64,000 nucleotides of DNA from Calothrix sp. MO_192.B10 (GCA_030065055.1 JASJDS010000001.1:1-64000), one strand, 5' to 3'. Shown: positions 34,330-44,504, counted from the first letter of the stretch. Translations and numbers: made by a program. The notes: generated by a model not told the origin, from the letters alone.

Positions 34330-35436
34330 TTACTCACCTTGGGAATAATCCATAGATTTAAGTAACTCTTCCATGTACATTTGGGGAATCCTTTCAAGTA
34401 GTGAACGGTATTGATTCTCTGGAAGTTCTTGTAAATGTGATATTGCCTGGGAGCTGAATTGTTTAACTAGCTCAAGACAATGGTCTATGGATTTACTATC
34501 TTGAAAGATTCTTTGAAGTTCTTTTTTCTTACTCGCAGATGGCATAGTTCCAATTGCATCTATTATAGTCTTTCGTTGTGGATCATCGATTGGTAATGTC
34601 TGCAAAGCATGATTAATGACAACATTTTTCTTATTTGTCTGAATATCTGAAAAATTATCCTTGCCAGACTTATCAGATATTTGCATTAAATCAACAATAT
34701 GGTCAGATAGTTGATATGCACAACCAAAATCCATCGCATAATGATATAGAGCCTTTATTTGTTCTGGTGTTCCTCCACTAATTATCGCACCTGATGTTAA
34801 TGCACCTGCTAACAGTGGTCCTGTCAGCAATTGGCAAGTGTGTAAAATCTCATCTTCATCTATGACTGTATCTGCTGATAATTGCGTTAACTTATGTTCG
34901 AGTAACCAACCCATAACAGTATAGCTAGATGATTGATAGAAAATATCTTTAAGCTGCTTGTTATCGGGGAGTAATAGCATTGGTTCGAGCTGCATAGTAC
35001 ATGCGGATAGAAGTGCCATCACTTCTCCATATTCAACTCTAGGTGTTGGCATATTCGCACGTATTGTACCTGCATCCAAAATCACACTATCGTCCATTAA
35101 GACATAATTTGCCGTAATTATTTCATAGGCCATTGCTATGCTGTCAGCACTTTCTGGAATACCACCTACAATTCCACTACCACAATAGGCTAAAGTTGCT
35201 CTCAGCCTTCTTCGGCTATAAAATAAAGCACGATTAAGCGGTTGATGGAGAATATGTTCTTTTGGATAGTAATTGTTTAATAATTCATTGACGCGCTTGC
35301 GGAAAAAGTCCATTAAATTTAAATTAGTCTCTAATCTAAAACTCGAAGAATCAATATTTTTGAACACTTCTTCAAAGGAAACTGTTAACTTACTGCTAAT
35401 CTGATCTAAGTGGTCGATGGTGATTGAATTAATCAT
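34330..35436 (-). CDS. Divergent polyprenyl-synthase-like protein
   Basis: 368 residues from MINSITIDHLD; this ATG is preferred over one 13 codons upstream because AAGGAA lies ahead of it. The fold is of the trans-isoprenyl diphosphate synthase class: RRRLRATLAY stands where synthases have GGKRxRP, the first Asp motif LMDDSVILD (about 113-121) keeps DDx4D, and the second region AYQLSDHIVDLM with GKDNFSDI has SDHIVD instead of DDxxD. The altered second motif suggests a changed substrate or loss of catalysis. It lies on the same strand as dxs, the first enzyme of isoprenoid precursor synthesis, though about 0.9 kb away. The product cannot be named. Confidence 0.75.
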   Translation of the reverse strand: MINSITIDHLDQISSKLTVSFEEVFKNIDSSSFRLETNLNLMDFFRKRVNELLNNYYPKEHILHQPLNRALFYSRRRLRATLAYCGSGIVGGIPESADSIAMAYEIITANYVLMDDSVILDAGTIRANMPTPRVEYGEVMALLSACTMQLEPMLLLPDNKQLKDIFYQSSSYTVMGWLLEHKLTQLSADTVIDEDEILHTCQLLTGPLLAGALTSGAIISGGTPEQIKALYHYAMDFGCAYQLSDHIVDLMQISDKSGKDNFSDIQTNKKNVVINHALQTLPIDDPQRKTIIDAIGTMPSASKKKELQRIFQDSKSIDHCLELVKQFSSQAISHLQELPENQYRSLLERIPQMYMEELLKSMDYSQGE

Positions 35437-36361
35437 TTTAAATTCCTTTTTTTTATAATGGATAATATACCCCATTTATATTTAGGGTCGAGTAACTGCT
35501 ATTGCAAATAAGTAATGACAATGCAAACATTCATATAAGCAATTATGTTACAAAATTGCATCTATCATATAATCCAGAATCACTCAATCTAGGACATCAT
35601 CTCTAGATATGCAGAGGTATCCATTGGATTTGTTTGATATAGCAATATTTATTTTATAGAAAAAACCAAAATGAATGTAGTGGAAAGTTTTCAATATTAA
35701 TACCAAGCGATAATAATTAACTAATTATTAGCCGGATTGAATCTCCCCTCATAGTTATTAACTATTGCATACTACTTAAGTAAGTTCCACATCTAAAACC
35801 GATAATTTAAATAAAACATACAAAGCGATTGAAAAATATAAAAATGATATGAAATACCTAAGTAATCATAGCTATATGAAGGTGCTTATGAAGTTGCTAT
35901 CGATAAATTTTTAAGTTTAATATGAAGCAAAATTCTATATTTTTGAAGCTAGATTAATGTCAGTTTGGGTTAATTAATTATTCACCGTTAATTGTCTCAA
36001 ATGAGGTAAGCACGTTGACAGCTGGGTGTCACAATCGGTGGTTGGTGCGTAACGCTATAAGTTTTATTGCTACGTTCAAACATTTTCCCAGGGTCACACA
36101 CCCTAGTACTTTGTCCCATAAGTTCTGATAGCTAGGGAACAGATCCCCGACTTCTAAATCAAGATCCGCAAATTGTAGCAATTCCTAGGATAGAAGTCGG
36201 GGAGCGCTCACAAGCGCGACTCGTCAAAATTAATGGGACAAAGTACTACTACTCGACCACATTAGTTGTGAGGGGTAGAGTCAGAAAACGCTCCAGGCGC
36301 AGAGAAAGAAAAGGAGGAGATAAGCATAGGTGCCTCCTGCCTCCAGCTTGAGCTGTTTTCT
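35437..36361. other. Long AT-rich intergenic region
   Basis: No supported gene between dxs and the polyprenyl-synthase-like gene. Contents: a decayed CACACCCTA-type repeat (about 36046-36105) and the TIR element at 36104-36248. Confidence 0.45.
36104..36248. repeat. 145-bp TIR element with a nested palindromic repeat
   Basis: Perfect 16-bp inverted ends TAGTACTTTGTCCCAT (36104-36119) and ATGGGACAAAGTACTA (36233-36248). Inside, 36142-36206 is the inverted second copy of the GATCCCCGACTT palindrome found at 2193-2256. Confidence 0.8.
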
Positions 36362-38272
36362 TCAATGCACAACAACGGATTTTTGCTGATTAAAGAAAGC
36401 TTGCAATACCCGCTCAGCAATCTGAGAACTAGATAAACGTAATTCTGCCTTGGATTCATTGGGCTGGGCATGATCCACCAGTATATCTGGTACGCCTATA
36501 CGTTTAACGGGTACTAACATATCAGCATCTAATAAAGCCTCCGCCACTGCAGAACCAAATCCACTTGGGAGACAACCTTCTTCCAGGGTGACTACCCGCC
36601 CAATTTTCTCAGCCAAAGGTAAAATTAACTCTGTATCTAGAGGTTTGGCAAACCGGGCATTAACCACCGTTGCTTCAATACCATGTTCGCTGAGGATTTC
36701 GGCTGTTTGCAAAGCTGGATGTACCATAGTCCCATAACCTAACAACAGCACATCATCTCCATGGCGCAAAATTTCTCCCTTACCGATTTCTATTGGTTCC
36801 CAGCCTTCTTCCATTAAAGGTACGCCATAACTACTACCACGGGGGAAACGCATGGCAATAGGTCCTCTGGTGTGGTTAATTCCAGTCACTACCATTCGTT
36901 GCAGTTCAGCTTCATCTTTCGGTGCCATTAACACCATATTGGGGATACAACGCAAATAGGCAATATCATACATACCTTGATGGGTAGGACCATCTGCACC
37001 TACGATTCCTGCTCGATCCAAACAGAAAAATACTGGTAAATTTTGAATACAAACATCGTGAATAATCTGGTCATAGGCGCGTTGCAGGAAGGTAGAATAA
37101 ATTGCTACCACCGGACGCATTCCTTCACAGGCAAGTCCTGCTGCCAACGTCACAGCATGTTGTTCGGCAATACCCACATCAATATACTGATTGGGTAATT
37201 TCGCCTGGAGCTTATCTAAACCCGTCCCTGTTGCCATTGCCGCTGTAATGCCGATAATTTTTGGGTTTTGTTCCGCCAGCTTGACTAAGGTATGGGCAAA
37301 AACTTTAGAGTAAGAAGGGGGCTTGGGCTTATTGGAAGGAATTGCTTTACCGGTGGAGAGGTTAAAAGGTGATTGGGCATGATAACCGACTTGATCCTTT
37401 TCCGCAATTTCATAGCCTTTACCCTTGACTGTGGCCACATGAACTAAAACTGGTCCCCCTATTTGATGCGCCTGGTGGAAGGTGTTAATTAGTTCTTCAA
37501 TATTATGCCCATCCACTGGTCCGATGTAAGTAAAGCCCAGTTCTTCAAATACAGCCCCTACTTTGGACACTGCTAACCGTTTCATCCCTTCTTTAATTCT
37601 TTTTAACTCAGGGGATAAGGATTCACCGACAAAGGGAATTTGCTTAAATTGCTCTTCAATGTTATCTGTAAAAAACTGTACTGGTCCGCTGAGACGCATT
37701 TTATTCAGATAACGGGGAATCGCACCAACATTGGGAGAAATGGACATTTCATTGTCGTTGAGGACAACTAGGAGGTTCGTTTTGGGTAAATGTCCGGCAT
37801 GATTAATTGCTTCCAACGCCATACCACCAGTCAAAGCTCCATCGCCAATAATGGCTGCAACCTTAAATTTTTCTCCCCTGGCATCCCTAGCTAATGCCAT
37901 GCCCAAGGCGGCAGAAATGCTGGTGGAAGCGTGTCCAGCACCAAAATGGTCAAATTTGTTTTCACAACGCTTGAGATAACCAGCCACTCCATCCTTTTGC
38001 CGCAGGGTATGGAAATCATTGTAACGCCCTGTGATTAACTTGTGGGGATATGCTTGATGTCCCACGTCCCAAATAACTTTATCGCGATCTAAATCTAGGG
38101 TTTGGTAAAGTCCTAGGGTCAACTCTACAACACCCAATCCTGGTCCCAAGTGCCCTCCAGTCGCTGCCACAGTTTGCAAATGCTTATCTCTAATTTGACG
38201 GGCGATTTGTTGCAATTGCCGAATCGATAAACCATGCAACTGGTTGGGGTGGGTGATTTCGCTTAGATGCAT
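36362..38272 (-). CDS. dxs: 1-deoxy-D-xylulose-5-phosphate synthase
   Basis: A 636-residue thiamine-diphosphate enzyme joining pyruvate and glyceraldehyde-3-phosphate, the entry step of the MEP isoprenoid pathway. Seen: TPP-binding [18 protein letters not shown] with downstream NDN (about 150-180), [20 protein letters not shown], the transketolase catalytic region [16 protein letters not shown] (about 364-379) and [15 protein letters not shown]. Full length and intact. ispD of the same pathway is 22 kb away. Confidence 0.96.
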   Translation of the reverse strand: MHLSEITHPNQLHGLSIRQLQQIARQIRDKHLQTVAATGGHLGPGLGVVELTLGLYQTLDLDRDKVIWDVGHQAYPHKLITGRYNDFHTLRQKDGVAGYLKRCENKFDHFGAGHASTSISAALGMALARDARGEKFKVAAIIGDGALTGGMALEAINHAGHLPKTNLLVVLNDNEMSISPNVGAIPRYLNKMRLSGPVQFFTDNIEEQFKQIPFVGESLSPELKRIKEGMKRLAVSKVGAVFEELGFTYIGPVDGHNIEELINTFHQAHQIGGPVLVHVATVKGKGYEIAEKDQVGYHAQSPFNLSTGKAIPSNKPKPPSYSKVFAHTLVKLAEQNPKIIGITAAMATGTGLDKLQAKLPNQYIDVGIAEQHAVTLAAGLACEGMRPVVAIYSTFLQRAYDQIIHDVCIQNLPVFFCLDRAGIVGADGPTHQGMYDIAYLRCIPNMVLMAPKDEAELQRMVVTGINHTRGPIAMRFPRGSSYGVPLMEEGWEPIEIGKGEILRHGDDVLLLGYGTMVHPALQTAEILSEHGIEATVVNARFAKPLDTELILPLAEKIGRVVTLEEGCLPSGFGSAVAEALLDADMLVPVKRIGVPDILVDHAQPNESKAELRLSSSQIAERVLQAFFNQQKSVVVH

Positions 38273-38750
38273 ATGAATAAATGTTTTCCTGTTTCAGTTC
38301 TCATTATTCTGATTTTGCCATCAGAACTGGTAAGTTTGCCTAAAAAACCAATTGAGTTGCTATTAGATATTTTATATCTTGAAAAATCATAGATTTTTGC
38401 GAAAAAAAGCATCTAATTCTTACAAACTGGATAGAACAGGATTATTTCATGGTAAAGAGTCCCCCACAAGGGGGAAGTAATAAGGAATTAAATCCCCTTG
38501 TTATGAAATGAGTGAAGGAGTGAGGGAGTGAGGGAGTGAAGGAATTATTTTCATGCTTGGTTGTGGGATTTTCCCTTGGGGGACTAGCTTGAAAATAGGG
38601 AGTTCGGAGTTCGGAGTTCGGAGTTCAGGAGTAGGGGCGCATTGCGTGCGCCTTTGAGGAATTAGTCACAAAGCATTTTCATGTTTGGTTGTGGGATTTT
38701 CCCGTGGCAGGCTAACTTGAAAGAGATGATGGGATAATGGGATGATGAGT
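38273..38750. repeat. Repeat-rich intergenic region
   Basis: No gene. GAGTGAGG octamers (38511-38541), GGAGTTC heptamers (38599-38625), and a ~50-bp direct duplication: TTTTCATGCTTGGTTGTGGG at about 38550 and its near-copy at about 38677. Confidence 0.65.
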
Positions 38751-39491
38751 TTAAGAACCCTCTTTCATACTTGGTGGTAAAATTTTTTCATCGGGATTGC
38801 TTTGTTTCTTCGGAGATGTTGAAGGATTGGGAGCAGGAAGAGCTTCTGGGGTATCTGGTTGCGGTTTCTGCCTTTGGAGGTATTTACTTAAAACAAATGC
38901 CATATCTCCACGAGTCATGGGTTTTAAAGGAGCAATATTCCCATCTTGGGTGTTAATAAATTTTTCTGCGACTACAGTTGCGATCGCCTTTCTTGCCCAA
39001 AGGGGGATAAACTTAGCATCAGGGTAGGGAGAGAGTAACTCATCCACGGTGCGATCGCTAAACTGAAACACTCCATAAGCTTGGGCAAAAATTGCCAATG
39101 CCTCTGCTCTAGTTACCCTTTGATTGGGGAAAAACATATTTCCCCGATAACCCTTCATAATATTGGTCTTTAAAACTACCTGAATATCATTAAATGCCCA
39201 ATGGTCAGAGGAGACATCTGCAACCACTACTAATTTCTCTTGTTGGGCCTCTCGCCGCTTATCCAACCGAAATGCCTTGACCATAATTGTAGCCAGCTGT
39301 GCCCGGTCAAGCCACCTTTGGGGATAAAAATTACCATCGGCAAAATTGCTCATTAATTTAGCATCTACTACCTGCTGAATATAATCTGATGATTGCTCAG
39401 GAGTAGGAAAATTATTCTGTTGAGCGATCGCACTGATGGGTAAGCACTGTAATAATGCTACTAAGGATAGAGAACTTAGAAGCTGACGCAT
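38751..39491 (-). CDS. S-layer homology (SLH) domain protein
   Basis: A 246-residue exported protein with signal peptide MRQLLSSLSLVALLQCLPIS (cleavage near AIA-QQ). Three SLH-type repeats: LMSNFADGNFYPQRWLDRAQ (about 42-61), DVSSDHWAFNDIQVV...FFPNQRVTRAEALAIF (about 91-135) and YPDAKFIPLWARKAIATVVA...KPMTRGDMAFVLSKY (about 156-208). The tail is Pro/Ser-rich. SLH domains bind peptidoglycan-linked polymers; in cyanobacteria they anchor porins and envelope proteins. The lack of a barrel or enzyme domain means the role is unclear. Confidence 0.88.
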   Translation of the reverse strand: MRQLLSSLSLVALLQCLPISAIAQQNNFPTPEQSSDYIQQVVDAKLMSNFADGNFYPQRWLDRAQLATIMVKAFRLDKRREAQQEKLVVVADVSSDHWAFNDIQVVLKTNIMKGYRGNMFFPNQRVTRAEALAIFAQAYGVFQFSDRTVDELLSPYPDAKFIPLWARKAIATVVAEKFINTQDGNIAPLKPMTRGDMAFVLSKYLQRQKPQPDTPEALPAPNPSTSPKKQSNPDEKILPPSMKEGS

Positions 39492-39968
39492 AATCTATGA
39501 TTCCACTCTAAAACTATTGGCGTAAATAAAAAAAAAGTGGCATTTAATGCAACACCACATTTGACCTGCTCCTAGTCTGCAAGCCCAATGAATATTTCTT
39601 ACTTCAACTGACGCAATATTCTTAGGTAATGTTGCTCATGTAGCAAAAGGTATTCCCGTCGGGTGGAGTTTAGGGAGTGAGGGAGTGAGGGAGTGAGGGA
39701 GTGAGGGTTGACGGTTGACAGTTGACGGTTGTTAGTTGTTAGTTGACCGAAAAATAAACTGGATACAAGCCCCCGGATTTATCCGTGGAGAGTCAAAAAT
39801 GTTTTCCTTGTTCTCATTAGCCCTTCGATTCATCGATGGGGTAACTGATAACTGATAACTGATAACTGAAATGACAGTCTTTAATTCATTACTCCGAACT
39901 CCTTCCCTCCTTCCCTCCTTCCCTCCTTCCCTCTCCCGCAGGGGGTTGGAAATACTGAAAATCTTCGG
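39492..39968. repeat. Composite repeat region downstream of the WecG-type gene
   Basis: No gene. GAGTGAGG octamers (39670-39707), GTTGACG/GTTAGTT heptamers (39708-39744), an IS200/IS605-like right end (39745-39791), AACTGATA units (39842-39870), and a block starting GACAGTCTTTAATTCATTAC (from 39873) that recurs inverted beyond the gene at about 40886-40952. Confidence 0.7.
39745..39791 (-). repeat. IS200/IS605-like right-end sequence, copy 1
   Basis: This 47-bp stretch is identical to 50011-50057. On the minus strand it reads through a CGGATAAATCCG hairpin, GGGGGCTTGTATCC and TTATTTTTCGGTC. The 3' part matches the right side of the 61151-61346 element. Confidence 0.65.
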
Positions 39969-40736
39969 TTATGGTAATGATTGGCTAATATGTAATTTTT
40001 CAGATACACCAGAAACCAAGGCTTTAAGGGCAAACTCTGGTAAAGCTAACATCCGTCGCCAACGCCATGGTTCTTGGTAAAGCCTGTACAGCCATTCTAA
40101 ATGGTTATTTGCCAACCACCGGGGAGCGCGGGTTTTCTTTCCAGACCAAATGTCAAAACTACCACCAACACCAATCCAAATAGCTTGGGGACATAGATGG
40201 CGATTTTGATGAATCCACATTTCTTGACGGGGTACTCCCAAGCCCACAAAAATCACATCAGGTTGTAATTCTCTCAGTGTTTGCCGTAATTCCTCTTCCT
40301 CTGTTGGTGAGTGATAACCAGAACGAGTACCGATAATATTTAAACCGGGTAGTTCATCTTGCCATAATTCAGCAGCTTTGCTGGCTATACCAGCGGCTCC
40401 TCCATAGAAAAATACCTTTTTATCAGTATTTTCTGTGCCTAGCGATCGCAATAATTCTTCTGATAGCTCAATTCCTGGAATTCTTTGTACTTTTTGACGC
40501 AGTATTAATTTTAAATATAAAACTACTCCCGATCCATCGGGAATCACTAGTTCCGCACCACGAATGACTTCTGCCAGGGATGTGTTTCGTTCTGCCTGCA
40601 TAGTCATTTCAGCATTTAGTGTGACTACATGACCTCCAGAGCCTTGTTGCAATCGTTCTAGCAACCAAGCCGAATAGTTACTCATCACGTTAACTGGTAA
40701 TCCTAAAACGGAAAAGGCTCCATGTGATTCAAACAT
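39969..40736 (-). CDS. WecG/TagA/CpsF family glycosyltransferase (GT26)
   Basis: A 255-residue enzyme of the family that adds N-acetylmannosamine(uronate) to lipid-linked sugars. Motifs: VVTLNAEMTMQAERN (about 38-52), VIPDGSGVVLYLKL with the catalytic-type Asp (about 69-82), VFFYGGAAGIASKAAE, and PDVIFVGLGVPRQEMWI (about 154-170), ending WLYRLYQEPWRWRRM. Peripheral membrane enzyme for surface polysaccharide assembly. It is flanked on both sides by inverted copies of the same composite repeat and has no polysaccharide-cluster neighbours. Confidence 0.9.
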   Translation of the reverse strand: MFESHGAFSVLGLPVNVMSNYSAWLLERLQQGSGGHVVTLNAEMTMQAERNTSLAEVIRGAELVIPDGSGVVLYLKLILRQKVQRIPGIELSEELLRSLGTENTDKKVFFYGGAAGIASKAAELWQDELPGLNIIGTRSGYHSPTEEEELRQTLRELQPDVIFVGLGVPRQEMWIHQNRHLCPQAIWIGVGGSFDIWSGKKTRAPRWLANNHLEWLYRLYQEPWRWRRMLALPEFALKALVSGVSEKLHISQSLP

Positions 40737-41277
40737 AGCCTGTGTTTAATAACCCTCATACCAATCCATATGGCAAGTAGTTTATCAAATATGTGTGAAT
40801 CTGCCATGAACTTAGGGACAGAATTTTAGATTCTTCCCTACCCCCTATCACCTAATACCCAATCCCAAGTGTTGAGAAACGGGGGGAGGGGAAGGAGGGA
40901 AGGAGTTCGGAGTTCGGAGTTCGGAGTTCGGAGTGATGAATTAAAGACTGTCAACCATCAACTAACAACTAACAACCAACAGCTAACAACTAACAACTAT
41001 CAACCATTTTCCAGCTAGCCACTGGGTTTCCAAATTCCCGTGAGGTTTTTTCTGAAATAGATTTAACCTGCGTATGCTACTAACAGGTTAAATAATAGTA
41101 AGTACGCTTGGTTTGTTGTAGTAATGAGTATATGGATTTGCTAGACGGTATTTAGGGAGTATGTATCAGCCTTGAATGTTTGACTGACTTATATTTTTAT
41201 AACCCAAGTCTTTAATCTTTAAGACTTGTTCGTAAACTCAATTTTAGAGCTAAGAGTGCAAAGGGCAGAAATTGACC
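40737..41277. repeat. Repeat-bearing upstream region
   Basis: No gene. GGAGTTC heptamers (40903-40931), the inverted copy of the GACAGTCTTTAATTCAT block (to 40952), and AACTAAC/AACAACC heptamers (40958-41003). The rest, up to the LuxR-type gene, is plain AT-rich sequence. Confidence 0.65.
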
Positions 41278-41997
41278 ATGAATAAAATTCGTGTGGCACT
41301 AATTGAAGATCACGATCTCACCCGTGTAGGTATTCGGACAGCATTACAACAGAAAGAAGAAATTGAGGTTGTGGGAGAAGCCGCCAATGCTACCGAAGGC
41401 TCACAAATGTTACAACAGACCCATCCAGATATAGCAATTGTTGATATTGGATTACCAGATAAAGATGGCATTGAATTAACTAGGGAAATTAAATCTGCTT
41501 CTGGTGGAGAGGAATCAGCTACAAAGGTATTGATTTTGACTTTACGGGACAATAAAGAAGCGGTACTGGCTGCCTTTGCAGCAGGTGCGGACTCTTACTG
41601 TATGAAAGATATCCGCTTTGATAATTTGCTGGAAGCTTTGCGAGTTACTCACAACGGTAATTCATGGATAGACCCCGCAATTGCTCGGATAGTCTTGCAA
41701 CAAGCACAACAATCTACACTGAAACCAAAACCAGATATTGCGGAAAGTACTACCTCTGTAAATACCGCAATTAAGGGCAAAGGTGATGAAATTATCGATG
41801 CTTATACCCTGACAGAAAGAGAGTTAGAAGTGCTACAGTTGATCGTTGAAGGTTGCAGCAATGCTGTAATTGCTGAAAGGCTGTACATTACAGTTGGTAC
41901 TGTCAAAACACACGTCCGTAATATTCTAAACAAGCTATGTGCTGACGATCGCACTCAGGCAGCTGTACGCGCTTTGCGTAGTGGCTTGGTGGGATAA
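41278..41997 (+). CDS. NarL/FixJ-family (LuxR-type) response regulator
   Basis: 239 residues from the ATG at 41278; a TTG two codons earlier is less likely. The receiver domain has acidic pair ED (10-11) and phospho-acceptor Asp56 in IAIVDIGLPDKDG. A linker rich in polar residues (about 140-170) leads to a C-terminal LuxR helix-turn-helix (LTERELEVLQLIVEGCSNAV, TVGTVKTHVRNILNKL). It activates or represses target promoters on phosphorylation. It precedes a receiver-PP2C phosphatase gene by 188 bp, hinting at a shared signalling function; no cognate kinase is adjacent. Confidence 0.92.
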   Translation: MNKIRVALIEDHDLTRVGIRTALQQKEEIEVVGEAANATEGSQMLQQTHPDIAIVDIGLPDKDGIELTREIKSASGGEESATKVLILTLRDNKEAVLAAFAAGADSYCMKDIRFDNLLEALRVTHNGNSWIDPAIARIVLQQAQQSTLKPKPDIAESTTSVNTAIKGKGDEIIDAYTLTERELEVLQLIVEGCSNAVIAERLYITVGTVKTHVRNILNKLCADDRTQAAVRALRSGLVG

Positions 41998-42184
41998 AGT
42001 CAATTTTATCAGGGTGGCAACAATTGAGATAACTATACAGACATTTACAACTTTGGGTAACCGATAGTGTTTTCCAAGTTGGACGCTTACTGTTTACTTT
42101 TGCTTGCTTATGGTTTGTGTATTCTCAGTCCAATTCAGCATTGCAACATCTTGTAAATAAGCAAAAAACAAGTGAAGTCAAAGT

Positions 42185-43855
42185 ATGGCAGATAAAACCC
42201 GTAAGCTGAAGCTCATGGTTGTAGATGACGAGCTAGATAACTTAGAGTTGCTCTACCGCACCTTTAGGCGGGACTTCCAAGTGTATAAGGCACATAATGC
42301 TGAAGTTGCCTTGGATATATTGGCAGAACAAGGGGAAATGGCAGTAATTATCTCCGACCAAAGAATGCCGGAGATTAATGGAACTGAATTTCTCAGCATG
42401 ACTGTGGAACGTTTCCCTGATACCATGCGAATTTTACTGACCGGTTTTACCGATGTGGAAGACTTGGTAGAGGCAATTAATTCAGGTCAAGTATATAAGT
42501 ACATTACTAAACCTTGGAAGCCCGATAAACTAAAGGCAGTAGTCGAACAAGCAATTGAAACATATCGTTTAGTCAAAAAGCGTACTGATGAACTGCGTCG
42601 CTCTCTGCGCCGGGAATCTTTATTTAATGAAGTTACTACGGCAATTCGGGAGTCTTTAGACTACAGCAGTATGCTGCAAAAGATAGTTGCTACCATTGGA
42701 CAAACCTTTACAGCAAGCTGTTGTTTGTTGCGACCTGTAGAGGGCGATCGCTTGACAAATGATGAGTTTTCTTACTACGATCCCCAATCAACTGTAGACC
42801 GTGAATGTTTCGACTCTAATGGGGCAATTGAACAAGTTTTGGCTACCAAGGATTATCAGTTAATTCAATCCACCCATGATGGTAATTCTTGCCATCAATT
42901 AGTAGTTCCCCTGACCTATCAACAAAAGGTTTTAGCTATTTTAAACCTTTACCAATGGAGTAGCGATCGCCCCTGGAAAGATGAAGATATTCAACTCATT
43001 TCTGGTGTCGCCGAACAAGCAGCCATAGCAGTATCCCAAGCAAAACTCTATCAAAGCCTCCAAGAAAAGCAGGAGCAAACTCGCCTGGAACTAGAAGTTG
43101 CTCGTCAAATTCAGCACAATTTACTACGCCAAGAATTACCGGGAATCCCTGGAACTAAGTTGCAAGCCTGCTGTCATCCAGCCCGTGAAGTGGGTGGAGA
43201 TTTCTTCGAGGTATTTGCCCATCCCAAAGGTGATATCTGGCTGGCTGTAGGTGATGTCTCTGGTAAAGGTGTGCCAGCAGCTCTATTTATGGCAAGTTCA
43301 ATTTCGGTGTTGCGTCGAGAATTATCTCAAGACACTCCACCAGAACCAAATATTGTCATGCAAAATCTGAACTATGCTCTGGGTGATGACCTAATTAGCA
43401 ATAATTGCTTTATTACTATGGTTTTGGCTCGTTATAGTCCTAGAAGCCGGGAATTAACCTATGCTAATGCTGGTCACATTTACCCCTTAATCTGGTCGCG
43501 CCAAGCACAAATTGATGACACTCCTAATTACCTAAAAGTCCGTAGTATTCCCTTGGGGATATTACCTCAGTGGAAGGCAGAGTCAGGACGATTAGTCATG
43601 AAATCGGGAGAGACCTTGCTGCTAACTAGTGATGGAATTACTGAGGCTAGAGTATCAAATCAGGCATTAAAAACTATAGCTGTCGGTAATAGTCAAGCAT
43701 CATCTAGCAGTTCTATGCTCAATCAAGATGGTCTCTGGAATCTTCTCAAACAGGAATCAGAAGCATTTTCTTTGCAAAACTTGCTAGCTCGTATACAAGA
43801 GCATAGCCAAATTCAAGAAGACGACCAAACTATACTTTCTTTAGAGGTTTTATAG
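42185..43855 (+). CDS. Receiver-GAF-PP2C (RsbU/SpoIIE-type) phosphatase
   Basis: A 556-residue protein. Receiver domain (about 8-125) with Asp58 in IISDQRMPEINGTEF and KPWKPDKL; GAF domain (about 150-285); coiled linker (LQEKQEQTRLELEVARQIQ); PP2C/SpoIIE phosphatase (about 320-555) with metal-binding EVGGDFFE, GDVSGKGVPAALFM and TSDGITEA. Proteins of this plan dephosphorylate an anti-anti-sigma factor when their receiver is switched. The next gene, four bases on, encodes an RsbW-like kinase, so the two form a partner-switching unit. Confidence 0.93.
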   Translation: MADKTRKLKLMVVDDELDNLELLYRTFRRDFQVYKAHNAEVALDILAEQGEMAVIISDQRMPEINGTEFLSMTVERFPDTMRILLTGFTDVEDLVEAINSGQVYKYITKPWKPDKLKAVVEQAIETYRLVKKRTDELRRSLRRESLFNEVTTAIRESLDYSSMLQKIVATIGQTFTASCCLLRPVEGDRLTNDEFSYYDPQSTVDRECFDSNGAIEQVLATKDYQLIQSTHDGNSCHQLVVPLTYQQKVLAILNLYQWSSDRPWKDEDIQLISGVAEQAAIAVSQAKLYQSLQEKQEQTRLELEVARQIQHNLLRQELPGIPGTKLQACCHPAREVGGDFFEVFAHPKGDIWLAVGDVSGKGVPAALFMASSISVLRRELSQDTPPEPNIVMQNLNYALGDDLISNNCFITMVLARYSPRSRELTYANAGHIYPLIWSRQAQIDDTPNYLKVRSIPLGILPQWKAESGRLVMKSGETLLLTSDGITEARVSNQALKTIAVGNSQASSSSSMLNQDGLWNLLKQESEAFSLQNLLARIQEHSQIQEDDQTILSLEVL

Positions 43856-43859
43856 ATCT

Positions 43860-44285
43860 ATGAGAACAGAATTGAATGTACCCAGCGATTTAAAATTTCT
43901 CACCATTGTCGAAGACTGGTTGTTGGGAAGCTTGAAAGCTGAACTAGGGGAATCTGTTGATTGGACAAAACAATCCAGCCGTTTGAGATTAGCTTTGGTA
44001 GAAGCTTACTCCAATGTCGTTCGCCATGCCCATAAAGAAGAGTACAATTTACCAGTAAAAATCCTGGTAGAACTCAAAGATGGAGAACTTTCTTTAGAAG
44101 TTTGGGATCGAGGAGAAGGATACAATATGGATGCCTACTCACCACCTAACCCCGATGATAAGCAAGAAGGGGGCTATGGTTGGTTAATTATGAATCGTCT
44201 CATGGATAAGGTGGAATACCAACTGCAAGTTAACGGTGGTAACTGTCTCAAATTAGGAGTCGCTCTGGTAGAGTCTACCAAATAA
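43860..44285 (+). CDS. RsbW-like anti-sigma/serine kinase ATPase
   Basis: A 141-residue HATPase_c_2 protein: N-box LALVEAYSNVVRHAHKE (about 43-59), G1-box LEVWDRGEGYN (about 80-90) and G2-type GGYGWLIMNRLMDKVEY (about 102-118). RsbW-type kinases phosphorylate a STAS-domain anti-anti-sigma factor and may bind a sigma factor. It follows the PP2C phosphatase gene by four bases, so they are co-translated. No STAS-domain partner or sigma gene is in the window; the partner must lie elsewhere. Confidence 0.92.
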   Translation: MRTELNVPSDLKFLTIVEDWLLGSLKAELGESVDWTKQSSRLRLALVEAYSNVVRHAHKEEYNLPVKILVELKDGELSLEVWDRGEGYNMDAYSPPNPDDKQEGGYGWLIMNRLMDKVEYQLQVNGGNCLKLGVALVESTK

Positions 44286-44471
44286 AATCAGCACTTTTTG
44301 GCTATCACTTCTCTACAGTGTTGCATTATTTTTGTATTCGGCATCGCATTTCTAACATAATGTTGAGAAATGTTAATCAAAATAATAACTTTTGCTAATT
44401 TTATTTGCTTTAATTGCTGTGAGTAATTAAATAATGGAAGAGTAGCTAACCTCCTGCTAATTTTTACAGAG

Positions 44472-44504
44472 GAAGGCTCCTAATTGAGATAGTTAGGAGC
44501 CTTC
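44472..44504. terminator. Terminator-like hairpin after the RsbW-type gene
   Basis: Perfect 12-bp stem GAAGGCTCCTAA / TTAGGAGCCTTC with a 9-nt loop, and T-rich sequence on both sides (TTTTT at 44461-44465 upstream). It lies 190 bases beyond the stop in the 378-bp gap, where nothing else was recognised. Confidence 0.55.

Noticed and set aside
36262-36471. 69-residue minus frame overlapping the dxs 3' end
   Set aside because: Out-of-frame overlap with a well-supported gene.
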